Position numbers and translations under genes: made by a program | The notes under the pieces: model-generated | The model's input: only the letters and a program-made list of their open reading frames with translations | The model's database searches: none | Told to the model about the DNA's origin: nothing | Source: Inquilinus ginsengisoli_A | Lineage (GTDB): Bacteria; Pseudomonadota; Alphaproteobacteria; DSM-16000; Inquilinaceae | Direction of reading: 5' to 3' | Assembly: GCF_031453975.1 (NCBI RefSeq) | Contig: NZ_JAVDPW010000008.1 | Span: 124,001 to 188,000, forward strand | Length of the DNA stretch: 64,000 nucleotides | Part shown: positions 8,078-16,620 of the stretch, one piece after another | How positions within the stretch are numbered: position 1 is the first letter of the stretch | How the letters are laid out: the number at the start of each line of letters is the position of its first letter

Positions 8078-9253
8078 TTAGGAGCCGGCCTGCGGCGGAC
8101 GGGTGGGATCGACCGAGTTGTCGACCACCACCGGGAAGCCGTTCTGCAGCTTGAGCTGGCCGGAGGTGACGACCTGGTCGCCGGCCTTCAGCCCCTCCAG
8201 GATCTCGGCGATGCTGCCCTGGCGCTGGCCGACGCGGACGAACACCTGCTCGACCACCAGCGCCGGCCCGGCCGGCGCGTGGGCGCCGCCGCCGGCCGCC
8301 GCCTGCGGCTCGGGCTGCGCCGGCTGTCCGGCCTCGGCCTTCTTCTCCCGGATCACGAAGACCGTGTCGCCATAGAGGCTGTAGGTGATGGCGGTCTGCG
8401 GCACCGTGACCACGTCCGGCCGTTCCGGCAGGATCAGCCGGACATTGGCGAAGAAGCCGGGGCGCAGCTTGAGGCCGGGATTGTCGATGGTCGCCCGCAC
8501 CTTGACCATCCGGCTGGCCGAATCGATCACCGGCTCGATGCCGCTGACCTCGCCGCGGAACACCTCGTTCGGGAAGGCGTCGGCCCGCACCTCGACCTTC
8601 TGGCCCTGGCTGACGCGGCTGATCGCCTGTTCCGGCAGGGTGAAGTCGGCATAGACCTGGTCGAGGCGCTGCAGCGTCACCAGCGGGTCGCCGGCGGCAA
8701 CGTAGCGGCCGACATCGATCTTGCGGATGCCGACCATGCCCGCGAAGGGCGCCGCCACGGCCTTCTTCTCGATCATCGCCTGGGCGCGCGACAGCTGCGC
8801 CTGGGTCTTCAGCAGGTCGGCATTGGCATTGTCGAGATCGGCCTGCGGGGCATTGCCGCGCGAGCGCAGCGTCGACACCCGGGCCAGCGTCTGCTTGGCC
8901 AGGTCGATCGACGCCTGGTACAGCCGCGCATCGGTCTGGTCGACCGTGTCGTCGAGCTGCACCAGCCGCTGGCTGGCGCTGACCGTGTCGTTGGCCTTGA
9001 AGTCGATCGATTTGACCATGCCCGGCACTTCCGAGGCGACCTCGATGCCCTCGATCGCCGCCACCGTGCCGATGCCCTCGAGATAGTCGGTCCAGGTCTT
9101 CGCCTCGACCTTGGCCGCGGAGATGGTGACCGGCGGCATCTGCATGTTGGCGAAGAAGTCGGCCGTGCCCTTCTCACGCATGACATTCATACCGACAAGC
9201 GCACCGACGACGAGGACGAGGGCCACCCCGACCAGGAAGAAACGGAGGATCAT
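8078..9253 (-). CDS. RND efflux periplasmic adaptor (membrane fusion protein, HlyD/AcrA family)
   Basis: Links the permease to an outer-membrane channel. The 391-residue product has an uncleaved N-terminal anchor (about residues 1-22, no lipobox cysteine), a lipoyl/barrel-sandwich half at GIEVASEVPGMVKSIDFKAND, an alpha-helical hairpin rich in Q, A and D (about 95-150), the second lipoyl half at AVAAPFAGMVGIRKIDVGRYV, and beta-barrel and membrane-proximal domains. The ATG at 9253 is preferred because the 37-codon upstream extension is not family-like. It lies divergent from the TSUP operon across 239 bp in which I see no convincing operator. Confidence 0.93.
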   Translation of the reverse strand: MILRFFLVGVALVLVVGALVGMNVMREKGTADFFANMQMPPVTISAAKVEAKTWTDYLEGIGTVAAIEGIEVASEVPGMVKSIDFKANDTVSASQRLVQLDDTVDQTDARLYQASIDLAKQTLARVSTLRSRGNAPQADLDNANADLLKTQAQLSRAQAMIEKKAVAAPFAGMVGIRKIDVGRYVAAGDPLVTLQRLDQVYADFTLPEQAISRVSQGQKVEVRADAFPNEVFRGEVSGIEPVIDSASRMVKVRATIDNPGLKLRPGFFANVRLILPERPDVVTVPQTAITYSLYGDTVFVIREKKAEAGQPAQPEPQAAAGGGAHAPAGPALVVEQVFVRVGQRQGSIAEILEGLKAGDQVVTSGQLKLQNGFPVVVDNSVDPTRPPQAGS

Positions 9254-9492
9254 GTGGAGACCTGTTCCCTGGCAGCCGATCCGTCTTATCGGGGCCGAGC
9301 AAGAATCGAAAGGCAGCGCAACATACACCAGACTGTTACAGATGACATAATTCGAAACATACATGCATGAACGGCATGGGTAACCGACCAGCCCTGCCGC
9401 CGTTGCATCCGTTTGTTTTCGCTGCCATTAGCCTTCGCATCCGCCGCCGCACCGATTAAGGTGCCGGACGGAGACAGGACGGACCCGCCCCG

Positions 9493-10413
9493 ATGCAAGT
9501 CTATCTGCCGATCGCCGAGGTGTCGGTGAACGCCCTGCTGATTCTCGGCATGGGCGGGCTGGTCGGTTTCCTGTCCGGCCTGTTCGGCGTCGGCGGCGGA
9601 TTCCTGATGACGCCGCTGCTGATCTTCATCGGCATCCCGCCCGCGGTCGCCGTCGGCACCCAGGCCAACCAGCTGGTCGCGGCCAGCGTGTCGGGCATGC
9701 TGGCGCATTGGCGGCGCGGCAATGTCGACGTCAAGATGGGGCTGGTGCTGCTGGCCGGCAGCACCGTCGGCAGCGTGCTCGGCGTCTGGCTGTTCGGCAT
9801 CCTCAAGGCGCTCGGCCAGATCGACCTCGCCATCAACCTGTTCTACCTGATCTTCCTGGGATCGGTCGGCGCGCTGATGCTGCTCGAAAGCGTGCGCTCG
9901 ATGCTGCGCTACCGCCGCACCCCGGGGCAGCGGCGCAAGCTGCACAAGCACGGCTGGTTCCACGGCCTGCCGTTCAAGACCCGGTTCCCGAAGTCGCGGC
10001 TGTACATCAGCGCGTTGGCGCCGCTGGCGATCGGCGCGCTGGGCGGATTCCTGACCGCGATCATGGGCATCGGCGGCGGCTTCATTCTGGTGCCGGCGAT
10101 GATCTACCTGCTCGGCATGCCGGCCTCGCTGGTCGCCGGCACCTCGCTGTTCCAGATCATCTTCACCACCGCCCTGGTCTGCTTCCTGCAGGCCTTCCAG
10201 AACCAGACGGTGGACGTGCTGCTGGCGTTGCTGCTGCTGGCCGGCGGGGTGATCGGGGCGCAGTTCGGCACCCATGCCAGCGGCCGGCTGCGCGGCGACC
10301 AGGCCCGCGCCCTGCTGGCGACGCTGGTGCTGATCATCTGCGTCAAGGTCGCCTTCGACCTGATGGGGACGCCGCCCGACCTGTTCACCATCGCCATGCG
10401 CCGGGGGGGCTGA
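9493..10413 (+). CDS. TSUP (TauE/SafE) family membrane transporter
   Basis: A 306-residue integral membrane protein with the duplicated TSUP signature: GFLSGLFGVGGGFLMTPLL near residue 25 and GFLTAIMGIGGGFILVPAMI near residue 185, each in a four-helix half. Family members export sulfite, sulfoacetate or related organosulfur anions, or take up small anions. A basic loop (YRRTPGQRRKLHKHG) separates the halves. It is followed 3 bp later by a TIGR02186 gene and then a UspA gene, an arrangement that suggests one operon. The cys genes lie 6 kb away, so a sulfur role is plausible but only inferred. Confidence 0.92.
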   Translation: MQVYLPIAEVSVNALLILGMGGLVGFLSGLFGVGGGFLMTPLLIFIGIPPAVAVGTQANQLVAASVSGMLAHWRRGNVDVKMGLVLLAGSTVGSVLGVWLFGILKALGQIDLAINLFYLIFLGSVGALMLLESVRSMLRYRRTPGQRRKLHKHGWFHGLPFKTRFPKSRLYISALAPLAIGALGGFLTAIMGIGGGFILVPAMIYLLGMPASLVAGTSLFQIIFTTALVCFLQAFQNQTVDVLLALLLLAGGVIGAQFGTHASGRLRGDQARALLATLVLIICVKVAFDLMGTPPDLFTIAMRRGG

Positions 10414-10416
10414 GTC

Positions 10417-11166
10417 TTGGCCCGCCTGCTGCTGCTCGCCGCCCTCCTGTGGACCGCGGCCTTCCTGCCCCGCGAGAGCCGCGCCCAGGACCTGGTCGCC
10501 GACCTGTCCGACCATGTCATCGCCATCAACACCGGCTTCACCGGCACCCGCGTCCTGCTGTTCGGCGCCACCGAAGGCAACGGCGATGTCGCGGTGGTGG
10601 TGCGCGGCCCGGTCGACCGGGCAACGGTGCGCGAGAAGGACCGCGTCGCCGGCATCTGGATCAACCAGGCCAGCATGAGCTTCAACGGCGTGCCCGGCTT
10701 CTACGCCGTGGCGTCGAGCAAGCCGCTGGAGGAGCTGGCGCCGGCCAGCGTGCTGGACCGCATCGGCATCGGGCTGAACCATCTGCAGCTGGCGACGGCC
10801 GACGCCAACGACGCCAGCCCCGAAACCGTCGCCGCCTATCGCGGCGCGCTGATCCGCGGCCTGCAGCGCCGCAGCCTCTATGTCACCGAGACCGGCCAGG
10901 TCAGCTTCCTCAGCGGCCGGCTGTTCCGGACCCGCATCGACTTCCCGGCCAACGTCCCGACCGGGCAGTACCAGGTCGAGGCCTATCTGTTCCGGAACGG
11001 CCAGGTGGTCGACGCCCAGACCACGCCGCTGATCGTCGGCAAGGTCGGGCTGGGTGCCGAGATCTATGATTTCGCCCACCGCGAATCGGCCCTGTACGGG
11101 CTGGCCGCCATTCTCGTCGCCGTCGCCGCCGGCTGGCTGGCGAGCGTCGTCTTCCGCCGCGCCTGA
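10417..11166 (+). CDS. TIGR02186 family membrane-anchored periplasmic protein, unknown function
   Basis: A 249-residue protein with a cleavable signal peptide (hydrophobic LLLLAALLWTAAFLP, then RAQD), a beta-rich periplasmic body (DHVIAINTGFTGTRVLLFGA), and one C-terminal transmembrane helix (ALYGLAAILVAVAAGWLASVV) followed by FRRA. This matches the uncharacterised TIGR02186 family commonly found beside TSUP transporters. The most suitable start is a TTG at 10417, three bases after the TSUP stop, because the signal peptide begins there. Tight spacing suggests it works with the TSUP protein, perhaps as an accessory subunit; that is inference. Confidence 0.82.
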   Translation: MARLLLLAALLWTAAFLPRESRAQDLVADLSDHVIAINTGFTGTRVLLFGATEGNGDVAVVVRGPVDRATVREKDRVAGIWINQASMSFNGVPGFYAVASSKPLEELAPASVLDRIGIGLNHLQLATADANDASPETVAAYRGALIRGLQRRSLYVTETGQVSFLSGRLFRTRIDFPANVPTGQYQVEAYLFRNGQVVDAQTTPLIVGKVGLGAEIYDFAHRESALYGLAAILVAVAAGWLASVVFRRA

Positions 11167-11191
11167 TCGTCTTTCCAACCCAGAGGGTGCC

Positions 11192-11695
11192 ATGACCGAC
11201 AACGCCCCAGAGACCCCGCAGAAGGAGATGCCGCGCATCTTCCTCGTGGTCGTCGACAATTCGGAGGAATGGCGGGCGGCCCTGCGCTACGCCTGCCGGC
11301 GGGCGCAGCACACCGCCGGCCGGGTCGCCCTGCTGCATGTCCTGAGCCCCAGCGAAATCCAGCATTGGGGCGCGATCGAGGACGTGCTGCGCGAGGAGGC
11401 CCGCAACGACGCCGAGCAGCGGCTGCAGCGGGTGGCGCGCGAGGTCAACCAGCTGACCGGCACCATCCCGATCCTGCACATCCGCGAGGGCGCGCCGCGC
11501 GACGAGCTGATCGCCCTGATCGCAGAGGAGCCCTCGATCTCGGTGCTGGTGCTGGGCGCCGACACCGTCTCCTCCGCCGGACCGGGCCCGCTGATCCAGT
11601 ACCTGACCAGCAGCCGGGGCATGGCCAAGCTGCGGGTGCCGCTGACCATCGTGCCGGGCAACCTGTCCACCGACGCGATCGACGCCCTGACCTGA
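11192..11695 (+). CDS. Universal stress protein (UspA) family protein
   Basis: A 167-residue single-domain protein with the UspA fold: IFLVVVDNSEEWRAALRYA at the N-terminus, the GRVALLHVLSP strand, and a C-terminal VLVLGADT...VPLTIVPG segment. In ATP-binding UspA proteins the C-terminal loop reads G-2x-G-9x-G-S/T; here it is SSRGMAKLRVPLTIVPG, so nucleotide binding is uncertain. The ATG at 11192 has a CAGAGGG ribosome-binding site and lies 25 bp after the TIGR02186 gene, making it the third gene of the TSUP operon. Confidence 0.85.
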   Translation: MTDNAPETPQKEMPRIFLVVVDNSEEWRAALRYACRRAQHTAGRVALLHVLSPSEIQHWGAIEDVLREEARNDAEQRLQRVAREVNQLTGTIPILHIREGAPRDELIALIAEEPSISVLVLGADTVSSAGPGPLIQYLTSSRGMAKLRVPLTIVPGNLSTDAIDALT

Positions 11696-11702
11696 ACACC
11701 CT

Positions 11703-11739
11703 CTGCGGCCTGCCGGCGCTTGACGCCGCCGGCCCGCAG
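11703..11739 (+). terminator. GC-rich hairpin after the UspA gene
   Basis: CTGCGG (11703-11708) pairs with CCGCAG (11734-11739), and GCCGGCG pairs with CGCCGGC inside it, leaving a 3-nt bulge. No T run follows, so it may be a weak terminator or the first hairpin of the corA leader. The rest of the 288-bp gap up to 11983 is GC-rich with further short palindromes, for example CGGGCC-TCC-GGCCCG near 11936, and no clear promoter. Confidence 0.4.
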
Positions 11740-11983
11740 TGGCATCCGAGCCAAGACGGGCAACGGGTGCCGCAACGGGCCCGATGCCGCCATCGACGAA
11801 TCGAGACATGGACGACCCTGACAGTCGCCCCGCCAGGGGTGCCATCGAACCGGACGGGCGATCGACCCGGATCGCCCCGAGACATGACGGACGGCCGGGC
11901 ATCGGACCGGCCGGGGTGACCCGCTAGGGCAGCGCGGGCCTCCGGCCCGGCACGGTGCGCCGGCCCGCAGAGGAAGCACCGCG

Positions 11984-12961
11984 ATGCTGCGTGCCTATAC
12001 GCTTTCCAACGCCCATTTCGCGACGATCGACCCGTCGGCCGGCGCCCCCTTCCCGCCGGATGCGGTCTGGATCGACCTGTTCAACCCGACGCCCGAGGAA
12101 GAGCACTTCTCCGAGCAGCATCTGGGCCTGCTGCTGCCGACCCGCGAGGAGATGCAGGAGATCGAGGCGTCGAGCCGGCTGTACCAGGAAGACGGCGCGA
12201 TGTTCATGACCGCCAGCGTCCTGTTCGCCACCGAGACCGATGCGCCGGGCACCGCCCCGATCACCTTCGTTCTGAAGGGCCAGACTCTCGTCACCATCCG
12301 CTATGCCGAGCCGAAATCCTTCGCCGGCTTCATCGCCCATGCCGAGCGCCAGCCGATGCTGTGCCCTTCGGGCTCGGCGACGCTGATCGGCCTGCTGGAG
12401 GCGATCGTCGACCGCACCGCCGACATCCTGGAGCGGGTGGCGACCGAGGTCGACGCCCTGTCGCAGCGCATCTTCAAGGTGCATGAGGCCGTGCACAAGC
12501 GCACCACCAACGAGGAGCTGGAGGCCAATCTGAAGCTGATCGGCCGCAGCCAGAACCTGGTGTCGAAGGTGCGCGAGAGTCTGGTCAGCCTGGCCCGGCT
12601 GCTGAGCTTCCTGGCGGTCGGCGACGCCACCAAGGACAAGGCGTTCCGCATCCATCTGAAGAGCCTGAGCCGGGACGTGCTGTCGCTGACCGACCACGCC
12701 ACCTATCTCGGCAACAACATCACCTTCCTGCTCGACGCCTCGATGGGGATGATCAACATCGAGCAGAACGCGATCATCAAGATCTTCTCGGTGGCAGCGG
12801 TGGTGTTCCTGCCCCCGACCCTGGTCGCCAGCATCTACGGCATGAACTTCACCAACATGCCGGAGCTGCAATGGCTGCTGGGCTATCCCTGGGCGATCGC
12901 GCTGATGATCCTGTCCGCAGTGCTGCCCTACTTCTGGTTCAAGCGGAAGGGCTGGCTGTAG
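11984..12961 (+). CDS. corA: CorA family magnesium/divalent cation channel
   Basis: A 325-residue CorA protein: a cytoplasmic alpha/beta N-terminal domain, a long helical region (about 130-255), and two C-terminal transmembrane helices. The first helix ends in the YGMNF signature that forms the selectivity filter; the second (YPWAIALMILSAVLPYFWF) is followed by a basic RKGWL tail. It should mediate Mg2+ (or Co2+/Ni2+) uptake as a pentamer. It stands alone, with a 288-bp hairpin-rich sequence in front and the LysR gene behind. Confidence 0.93.
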   Translation: MLRAYTLSNAHFATIDPSAGAPFPPDAVWIDLFNPTPEEEHFSEQHLGLLLPTREEMQEIEASSRLYQEDGAMFMTASVLFATETDAPGTAPITFVLKGQTLVTIRYAEPKSFAGFIAHAERQPMLCPSGSATLIGLLEAIVDRTADILERVATEVDALSQRIFKVHEAVHKRTTNEELEANLKLIGRSQNLVSKVRESLVSLARLLSFLAVGDATKDKAFRIHLKSLSRDVLSLTDHATYLGNNITFLLDASMGMINIEQNAIIKIFSVAAVVFLPPTLVASIYGMNFTNMPELQWLLGYPWAIALMILSAVLPYFWFKRKGWL

Positions 12962-13205
12962 GAGCCCATTCGACAATGCTACTGGTGCGGCCGTCTGATG
13001 GCGGTTTCTGCGCTTCCGGTGCTCACGGACCCAAACGTCCGCTGCGCGCCGGTTCTCGACACCACCACCAGCCGACTCACACCAGCGCATTCTCGAACGG
13101 TCTCGCGGCCGAGCTGGCGACCGTATCGATCGCAACCGTGGCCAACCGGACCGCGTCGGCATAACAGTGGGCGTATTGCGGTTCGCCGCCCCATATTCCA
13201 CGGAT

Positions 13206-14132
13206 ATGCCGATGATCGAGTTGCGTCATCTCCGCTACTTCATCGCCGTGGCCGAGGAGGGCCACCTGACCCGCGCGGCGGAGCGGCTGGGCATCCAGCA
13301 GCCGCCGCTGAGCCAGCAGATCAAGGCGATGGAGCAGGAGCTCGGCGTCATCCTGTTCCGCCGCCTGCCCCGCGGCATGCAGCCGACCGAGGCCGGCCTG
13401 GCCCTGCTGGCCGAGGCGCGCGCCATCCTGGCCCATCTCGACCGTGCGCTGGAGACCGCGCGCCGGGTGGCGCTGGGCCAGGAGGGGCGGATCGCCATCG
13501 GCTTCACCAGTTCGGCCGCCTTCCACCCCTTCGTCTCCGCCGCCATCCGCGGCTTCCGCGAGGCGGCGCCGCAGGTCGCGCTGGCGCTGGAGGAGAGCAG
13601 CACCGGCGAGCTGGTCGAGGCGTTGCGGGCGGAGCGGCTGGACGCGGCCTTCATCCGCTCCCCGGTCGGCGAGGCCGCCGACCTCGTGGTCGAGCCGCTG
13701 CTGGACGAGGAGATGCAGGTGGCGGTGCCGGCCGGCCACCCCCTGGCGTCGGGGCCCGGCGTCATCCCGCTGTCCGCCCTGGCCGAGATCCCGTTCGTGC
13801 TGTACCGCCGCCCGAGCGGGCCGGGCCTCTATGATTCGATCATCGCCGCCTGCCGCGCCGCCGGGTTCAGCCCGCGCATCGCGCAGGAGGCGCCGCGGAT
13901 GGTGTCGACGCTGAGCCTGGTCGAAGCCGGGCTGGGCGTGTCGATCGTGCCGGCCTCGATGTGCCGGCTGGACACCGGCGGCATCGCCACCCTGCGTCTG
14001 GCCGACCGCCCGGCCCTGACCGCGCCGCTGCACCTGGCCCGCCGCGGAGTCGAGCCGCTGGGCGCCACCCGGCGCTTCATCGAGCATGTCCGTCGGATGG
14101 CCGCGGCGCTGCGCAGCGAAGGTCCGGCCTAG
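13206..14132 (+). CDS. LysR-type transcriptional regulator
   Basis: A 308-residue LTTR with an N-terminal winged helix (ELRHLRYFIAVAEEGHLTRAAERLGIQQPPLSQQIKAMEQELG) and a periplasmic-binding-like effector domain; the first half resembles the BenM/CatM/CbnR subgroup. No divergent target gene is next to it: corA lies upstream in the same direction across 244 bp. The imperfect palindrome around 13159-13179 (GCATA ... TATTGC), 27 bp before the ATG, has a T-N11-A core and may be its own operator. The stop codon overlaps that of the convergent EamA gene by two bases. Confidence 0.9.
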   Translation: MPMIELRHLRYFIAVAEEGHLTRAAERLGIQQPPLSQQIKAMEQELGVILFRRLPRGMQPTEAGLALLAEARAILAHLDRALETARRVALGQEGRIAIGFTSSAAFHPFVSAAIRGFREAAPQVALALEESSTGELVEALRAERLDAAFIRSPVGEAADLVVEPLLDEEMQVAVPAGHPLASGPGVIPLSALAEIPFVLYRRPSGPGLYDSIIAACRAAGFSPRIAQEAPRMVSTLSLVEAGLGVSIVPASMCRLDTGGIATLRLADRPALTAPLHLARRGVEPLGATRRFIEHVRRMAAALRSEGPA

Positions 14133-15025
14133 CGGGCAAAACGCTTGGCCCCGGCGACGCAGAGCACGACGGCGGCGGCGCAGCCGACCAGGGACCAGCC
14201 CACCGGCTCATGCAACAGCGCTGCGGCGAGCGCAAAGCCGAAGAAGGGCTGCAGCAGCTGCAGCTGGCCGACCGCGGCGATACCGCCCAGGGCCAGGCCG
14301 CGATACCAGAAGATGAAGCCGATCAGCATGCTGAACAGCGAGACGTAGCCGAGCGCCGCCCAGGCCGGCCAGCCGATCGCGCCCCAGGACCCCGGCAGGG
14401 TCAGCAGGGTCGCCGGCAGCGACAGCGGCAGCGAGATCAGCAGCGCCCAGGAGATCACCTGCCAGCCGCCGAGGCGCCGCGACAGCCGGGCGCCTTCGGC
14501 ATAGCCCAGGCCGCAGGCCAGGATGGCCGCCAGCATCAGCCCGTCGCCCAACGCCGAGGCGTCGCCCCCCTGGCGCAGGGCATAGGCGCCGACGATCAGG
14601 GCGCCGAGGATCGAGAACGCCCAGAAGGCCGGCCGCGGCCGCTCACCGCCGCGCAGCACGCCGAACACCGCCGTCGCGATCGGCAGCAGCCCGACGAAGA
14701 CGATGGCGTGGGCCGAGGTGACGTAGCGCAGCGCGATGGCGGTCAGCAGCGGGAAGCCGACCACGACGCCGAGCGCGGTCACGACCAGCGGCCCGATGTC
14801 CGACCGTTCGGGCCGGCGCGGCCGCAGCACCAGCAGCAGCGCCGCCGCGAGCAGGCCGGCGATCGCCGCGCGCGCCACGGTCAGGAACAGCGGGTCGAGG
14901 TCGAACACCGCCAGCCGGGTCGCGGGCAGCGAGCCGCTGAAGATCAGAACGCCGAGCAGGCCGTTGATCCAGCCCGCCGCGGCGTCGCTGGACGGGGCGT
15001 TGATGGTCGCGATTGCCGTTTTCAT
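14129..15025 (-). CDS. EamA/DMT family transporter
   Basis: A 298-residue inner-membrane protein with ten predicted helices in two EamA repeats (GVLIFSGSLPATRLAV... and GDGLMLAAILACGLGYAEG...). Family members export amino acids or metabolites. It is transcribed away from a MocR-type regulator 88 bp upstream, a frequent pairing in which the regulator controls the exporter. The start at 15025 gives an N-terminus that enters the first helix after about 18 residues. It overlaps the end of the convergent LysR gene. Confidence 0.9.
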   Translation of the reverse strand: MKTAIATINAPSSDAAAGWINGLLGVLIFSGSLPATRLAVFDLDPLFLTVARAAIAGLLAAALLLVLRPRRPERSDIGPLVVTALGVVVGFPLLTAIALRYVTSAHAIVFVGLLPIATAVFGVLRGGERPRPAFWAFSILGALIVGAYALRQGGDASALGDGLMLAAILACGLGYAEGARLSRRLGGWQVISWALLISLPLSLPATLLTLPGSWGAIGWPAWAALGYVSLFSMLIGFIFWYRGLALGGIAAVGQLQLLQPFFGFALAAALLHEPVGWSLVGCAAAVVLCVAGAKRFAR

Positions 15026-15071
15026 GCCGGCACCCTGGCCGCCTCGGACAGGACGCGCCAGACATGGTAAG

Positions 15072-15093
15072 GTACAATTCTGACGAACTGTAC
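15072..15093. promoter_or_regulatory. Inverted repeat between EamA and MocR genes
   Basis: GTACA (15072-15076) and TGTAC (15089-15093) form a short palindrome 12 bp apart within the 88-bp divergent region; a further GGTACGG follows at 15107. It is a candidate operator for the adjacent MocR-type regulator. MocR proteins often use direct repeats, so this is only suggestive. Confidence 0.4.
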
Positions 15094-15113
15094 TGATCCG
15101 GAGTCCGGTACGG

Positions 15114-16517
15114 ATGCTCGACCTCGCCCCCGAGCCGAAGCCCGGCACCACGCTGGTGGTCATGGTGATGGAGACGATCCGCGACCGGATCGCGGCGCGG
15201 GTCCTGGTGCCGGGCGCCCGGGTGCCGTCGATCCGCCGCCTGGCCGAGACGCTGGGCGTGTCCAAATCGACCGTGGTCGAGGCCTATGACCGGCTCGCGG
15301 CGGACGGGGCCATCGCTGCCCGCGCCGGGTCCGGCTTCTACGTCACCCGGCAGGCCCAGCCCTTCGCCCTGGCCGAACCCGGCAGGCGGCCGGAGCGGGA
15401 GATCGACCCGCTGTGGATCATGCGGCAGGCACTGGAGGAGGGCGGGCCGGCGCTGAAGCCCGGCTGCGGCTGGCTGCCGGCCGACTGGATGCCCGACGCC
15501 GCCATCCGGCGGGCCCTGCGGGCCCTGGCCCGGTCGGACACCGCGGGCCTGGTCGAGTACGACTCGCCGCTCGGCTTCGCGCCGCTGCGCCACCATCTGG
15601 CCGGCCGCCTGGCGGAGCGCGGCATCGCCGCCGAGTCCGGCCAGGTCCTGCTGACCGACAGCGGCACCCAGGCGATCGACCTTGTCTGCCGCCTGTTGCT
15701 GCAGCCGGGTGACACGGTGCTGGTCGACGACCCCTGCTACTTCAACTTCCTGGCGGTGCTGCGGGCCCATCGGGTCAAGGTGGTCGGCGTGAAGCGCACC
15801 CCGGCCGGCCCGGACCTCGACGCCTTCGCCCGGGCCGCGGCGGAGCACAAACCGCGGCTGTACGTCACCAACGCGGCGCTGCACAACCCGACCGGCGCCA
15901 GCCTGTCGCCGGCGGTGGCACACCGGCTGCTGATGCTGGTCGAGGCGCATGACCTGATCGTGATCGAGGACGACATCTTCGCCGATTTCGAGATCGAGCC
16001 GTCGCCGCGGCTGGCCGCCCTGGACGGGTTCGACCGGGTGATCCATGTCGGCAGCTTCTCCAAGACCCTGTCGGCGGCGGTGCGCTGCGGCTTCATCGCG
16101 GCGCGGCCGGATTGGATCGAGGGGCTGATCGACCTGAAGCTGGCCACCGGCTTCGCCAGCGGCGCGGTGGCGGCCCGGCTGGTCCACCGGCTGCTGACCG
16201 ACGGCAGCTACCGCCGCCATGTCGAGGGGCTGCGCGGCAAGCTGGCGCGGGCGATGGGCGAGACGCGGCGGCGGCTCGAGGCGCTGGGGCTGACACTCTG
16301 GGTCGAGCCGCGCGGCGGCATGCTGCTGTGGGCGGCCCTGCCCGACGGGCTGGATTCGGCGGATGTCGCGCGCCGCGCCCTGGCGCTGGACGTGGTGCTG
16401 GCGCCGGGCGACGTGTTCAGCCCGTCGCGCACCGCCGGCCGCTTCCTGCGCTTCAACGTCGCGCAATGCGCCAGCCCCCGGATCTTCACGGTGCTGGAGG
16501 AGGCGATGCGGGGGTGA
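15114..16517 (+). CDS. MocR-type regulator: GntR winged helix fused to fold-type-I aminotransferase domain
   Basis: A 467-residue two-domain protein: a GntR DNA-binding domain (residues about 10-80, with RVPSIRRLAETLGVSKSTVVEAYDRLAADGAI) joined to an aspartate-aminotransferase-like domain. The PLP lysine is K317 in GSFSKTLS, and DDPCYFNF and NPTGASLSP match cofactor and substrate loops. Such proteins sense PLP-linked amino-compound ligands and usually regulate a neighbouring transporter or enzyme, here most likely the divergent EamA gene. GGAG at about 15100 is a plausible ribosome-binding site. Confidence 0.92.
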   Translation: MLDLAPEPKPGTTLVVMVMETIRDRIAARVLVPGARVPSIRRLAETLGVSKSTVVEAYDRLAADGAIAARAGSGFYVTRQAQPFALAEPGRRPEREIDPLWIMRQALEEGGPALKPGCGWLPADWMPDAAIRRALRALARSDTAGLVEYDSPLGFAPLRHHLAGRLAERGIAAESGQVLLTDSGTQAIDLVCRLLLQPGDTVLVDDPCYFNFLAVLRAHRVKVVGVKRTPAGPDLDAFARAAAEHKPRLYVTNAALHNPTGASLSPAVAHRLLMLVEAHDLIVIEDDIFADFEIEPSPRLAALDGFDRVIHVGSFSKTLSAAVRCGFIAARPDWIEGLIDLKLATGFASGAVAARLVHRLLTDGSYRRHVEGLRGKLARAMGETRRRLEALGLTLWVEPRGGMLLWAALPDGLDSADVARRALALDVVLAPGDVFSPSRTAGRFLRFNVAQCASPRIFTVLEEAMRG

Positions 16518-16532
16518 GGATGCCGCAGAGTT

Positions 16533-16614
16533 TGTAGGTTGGGCTCGCTCTTGCGAACCCAACAATGGACCCGGCTGCAGGATGTTGGGTTCGCAAGAGC
16601 GAACCTAACCTACA
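16533..16614. repeat. Long palindromic intergenic repeat (TGTAGGTTGGG family)
   Basis: Two 32-bp arms (16533-16564 and 16583-16614) are inverted copies with only two differences. The arms start TGTAGGTTGGG and contain CTCTTGCGAACCCAACA. An 18-bp spacer separates them. It resembles dispersed REP-like palindromes common between genes in GC-rich bacteria, and lies between the MocR gene and the clpA terminator. Confidence 0.75.
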
Positions 16615-16620
16615 CAATGC

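Noticed and set aside
4898..9370. A 1490-codon open frame on the plus strand, opposite the RND permease and adaptor genes
   Set aside because: Composition is Arg/Gly/His/Gln/Asp-rich without any domain, and it mirrors two well-supported genes. Long antisense frames are expected in DNA this rich in GC. The same applies to other long antisense frames, for example near 1836-3527, 22087-24141, 41705-44098 and 47205-48971.
13077..13200. Minus-strand frame ending YADAVRLATVAIDTVASS before the LysR gene, as a possible gene remnant
   Set aside because: Too short, with no ribosome-binding site or family match; it is part of a frame that shadows the LysR gene.
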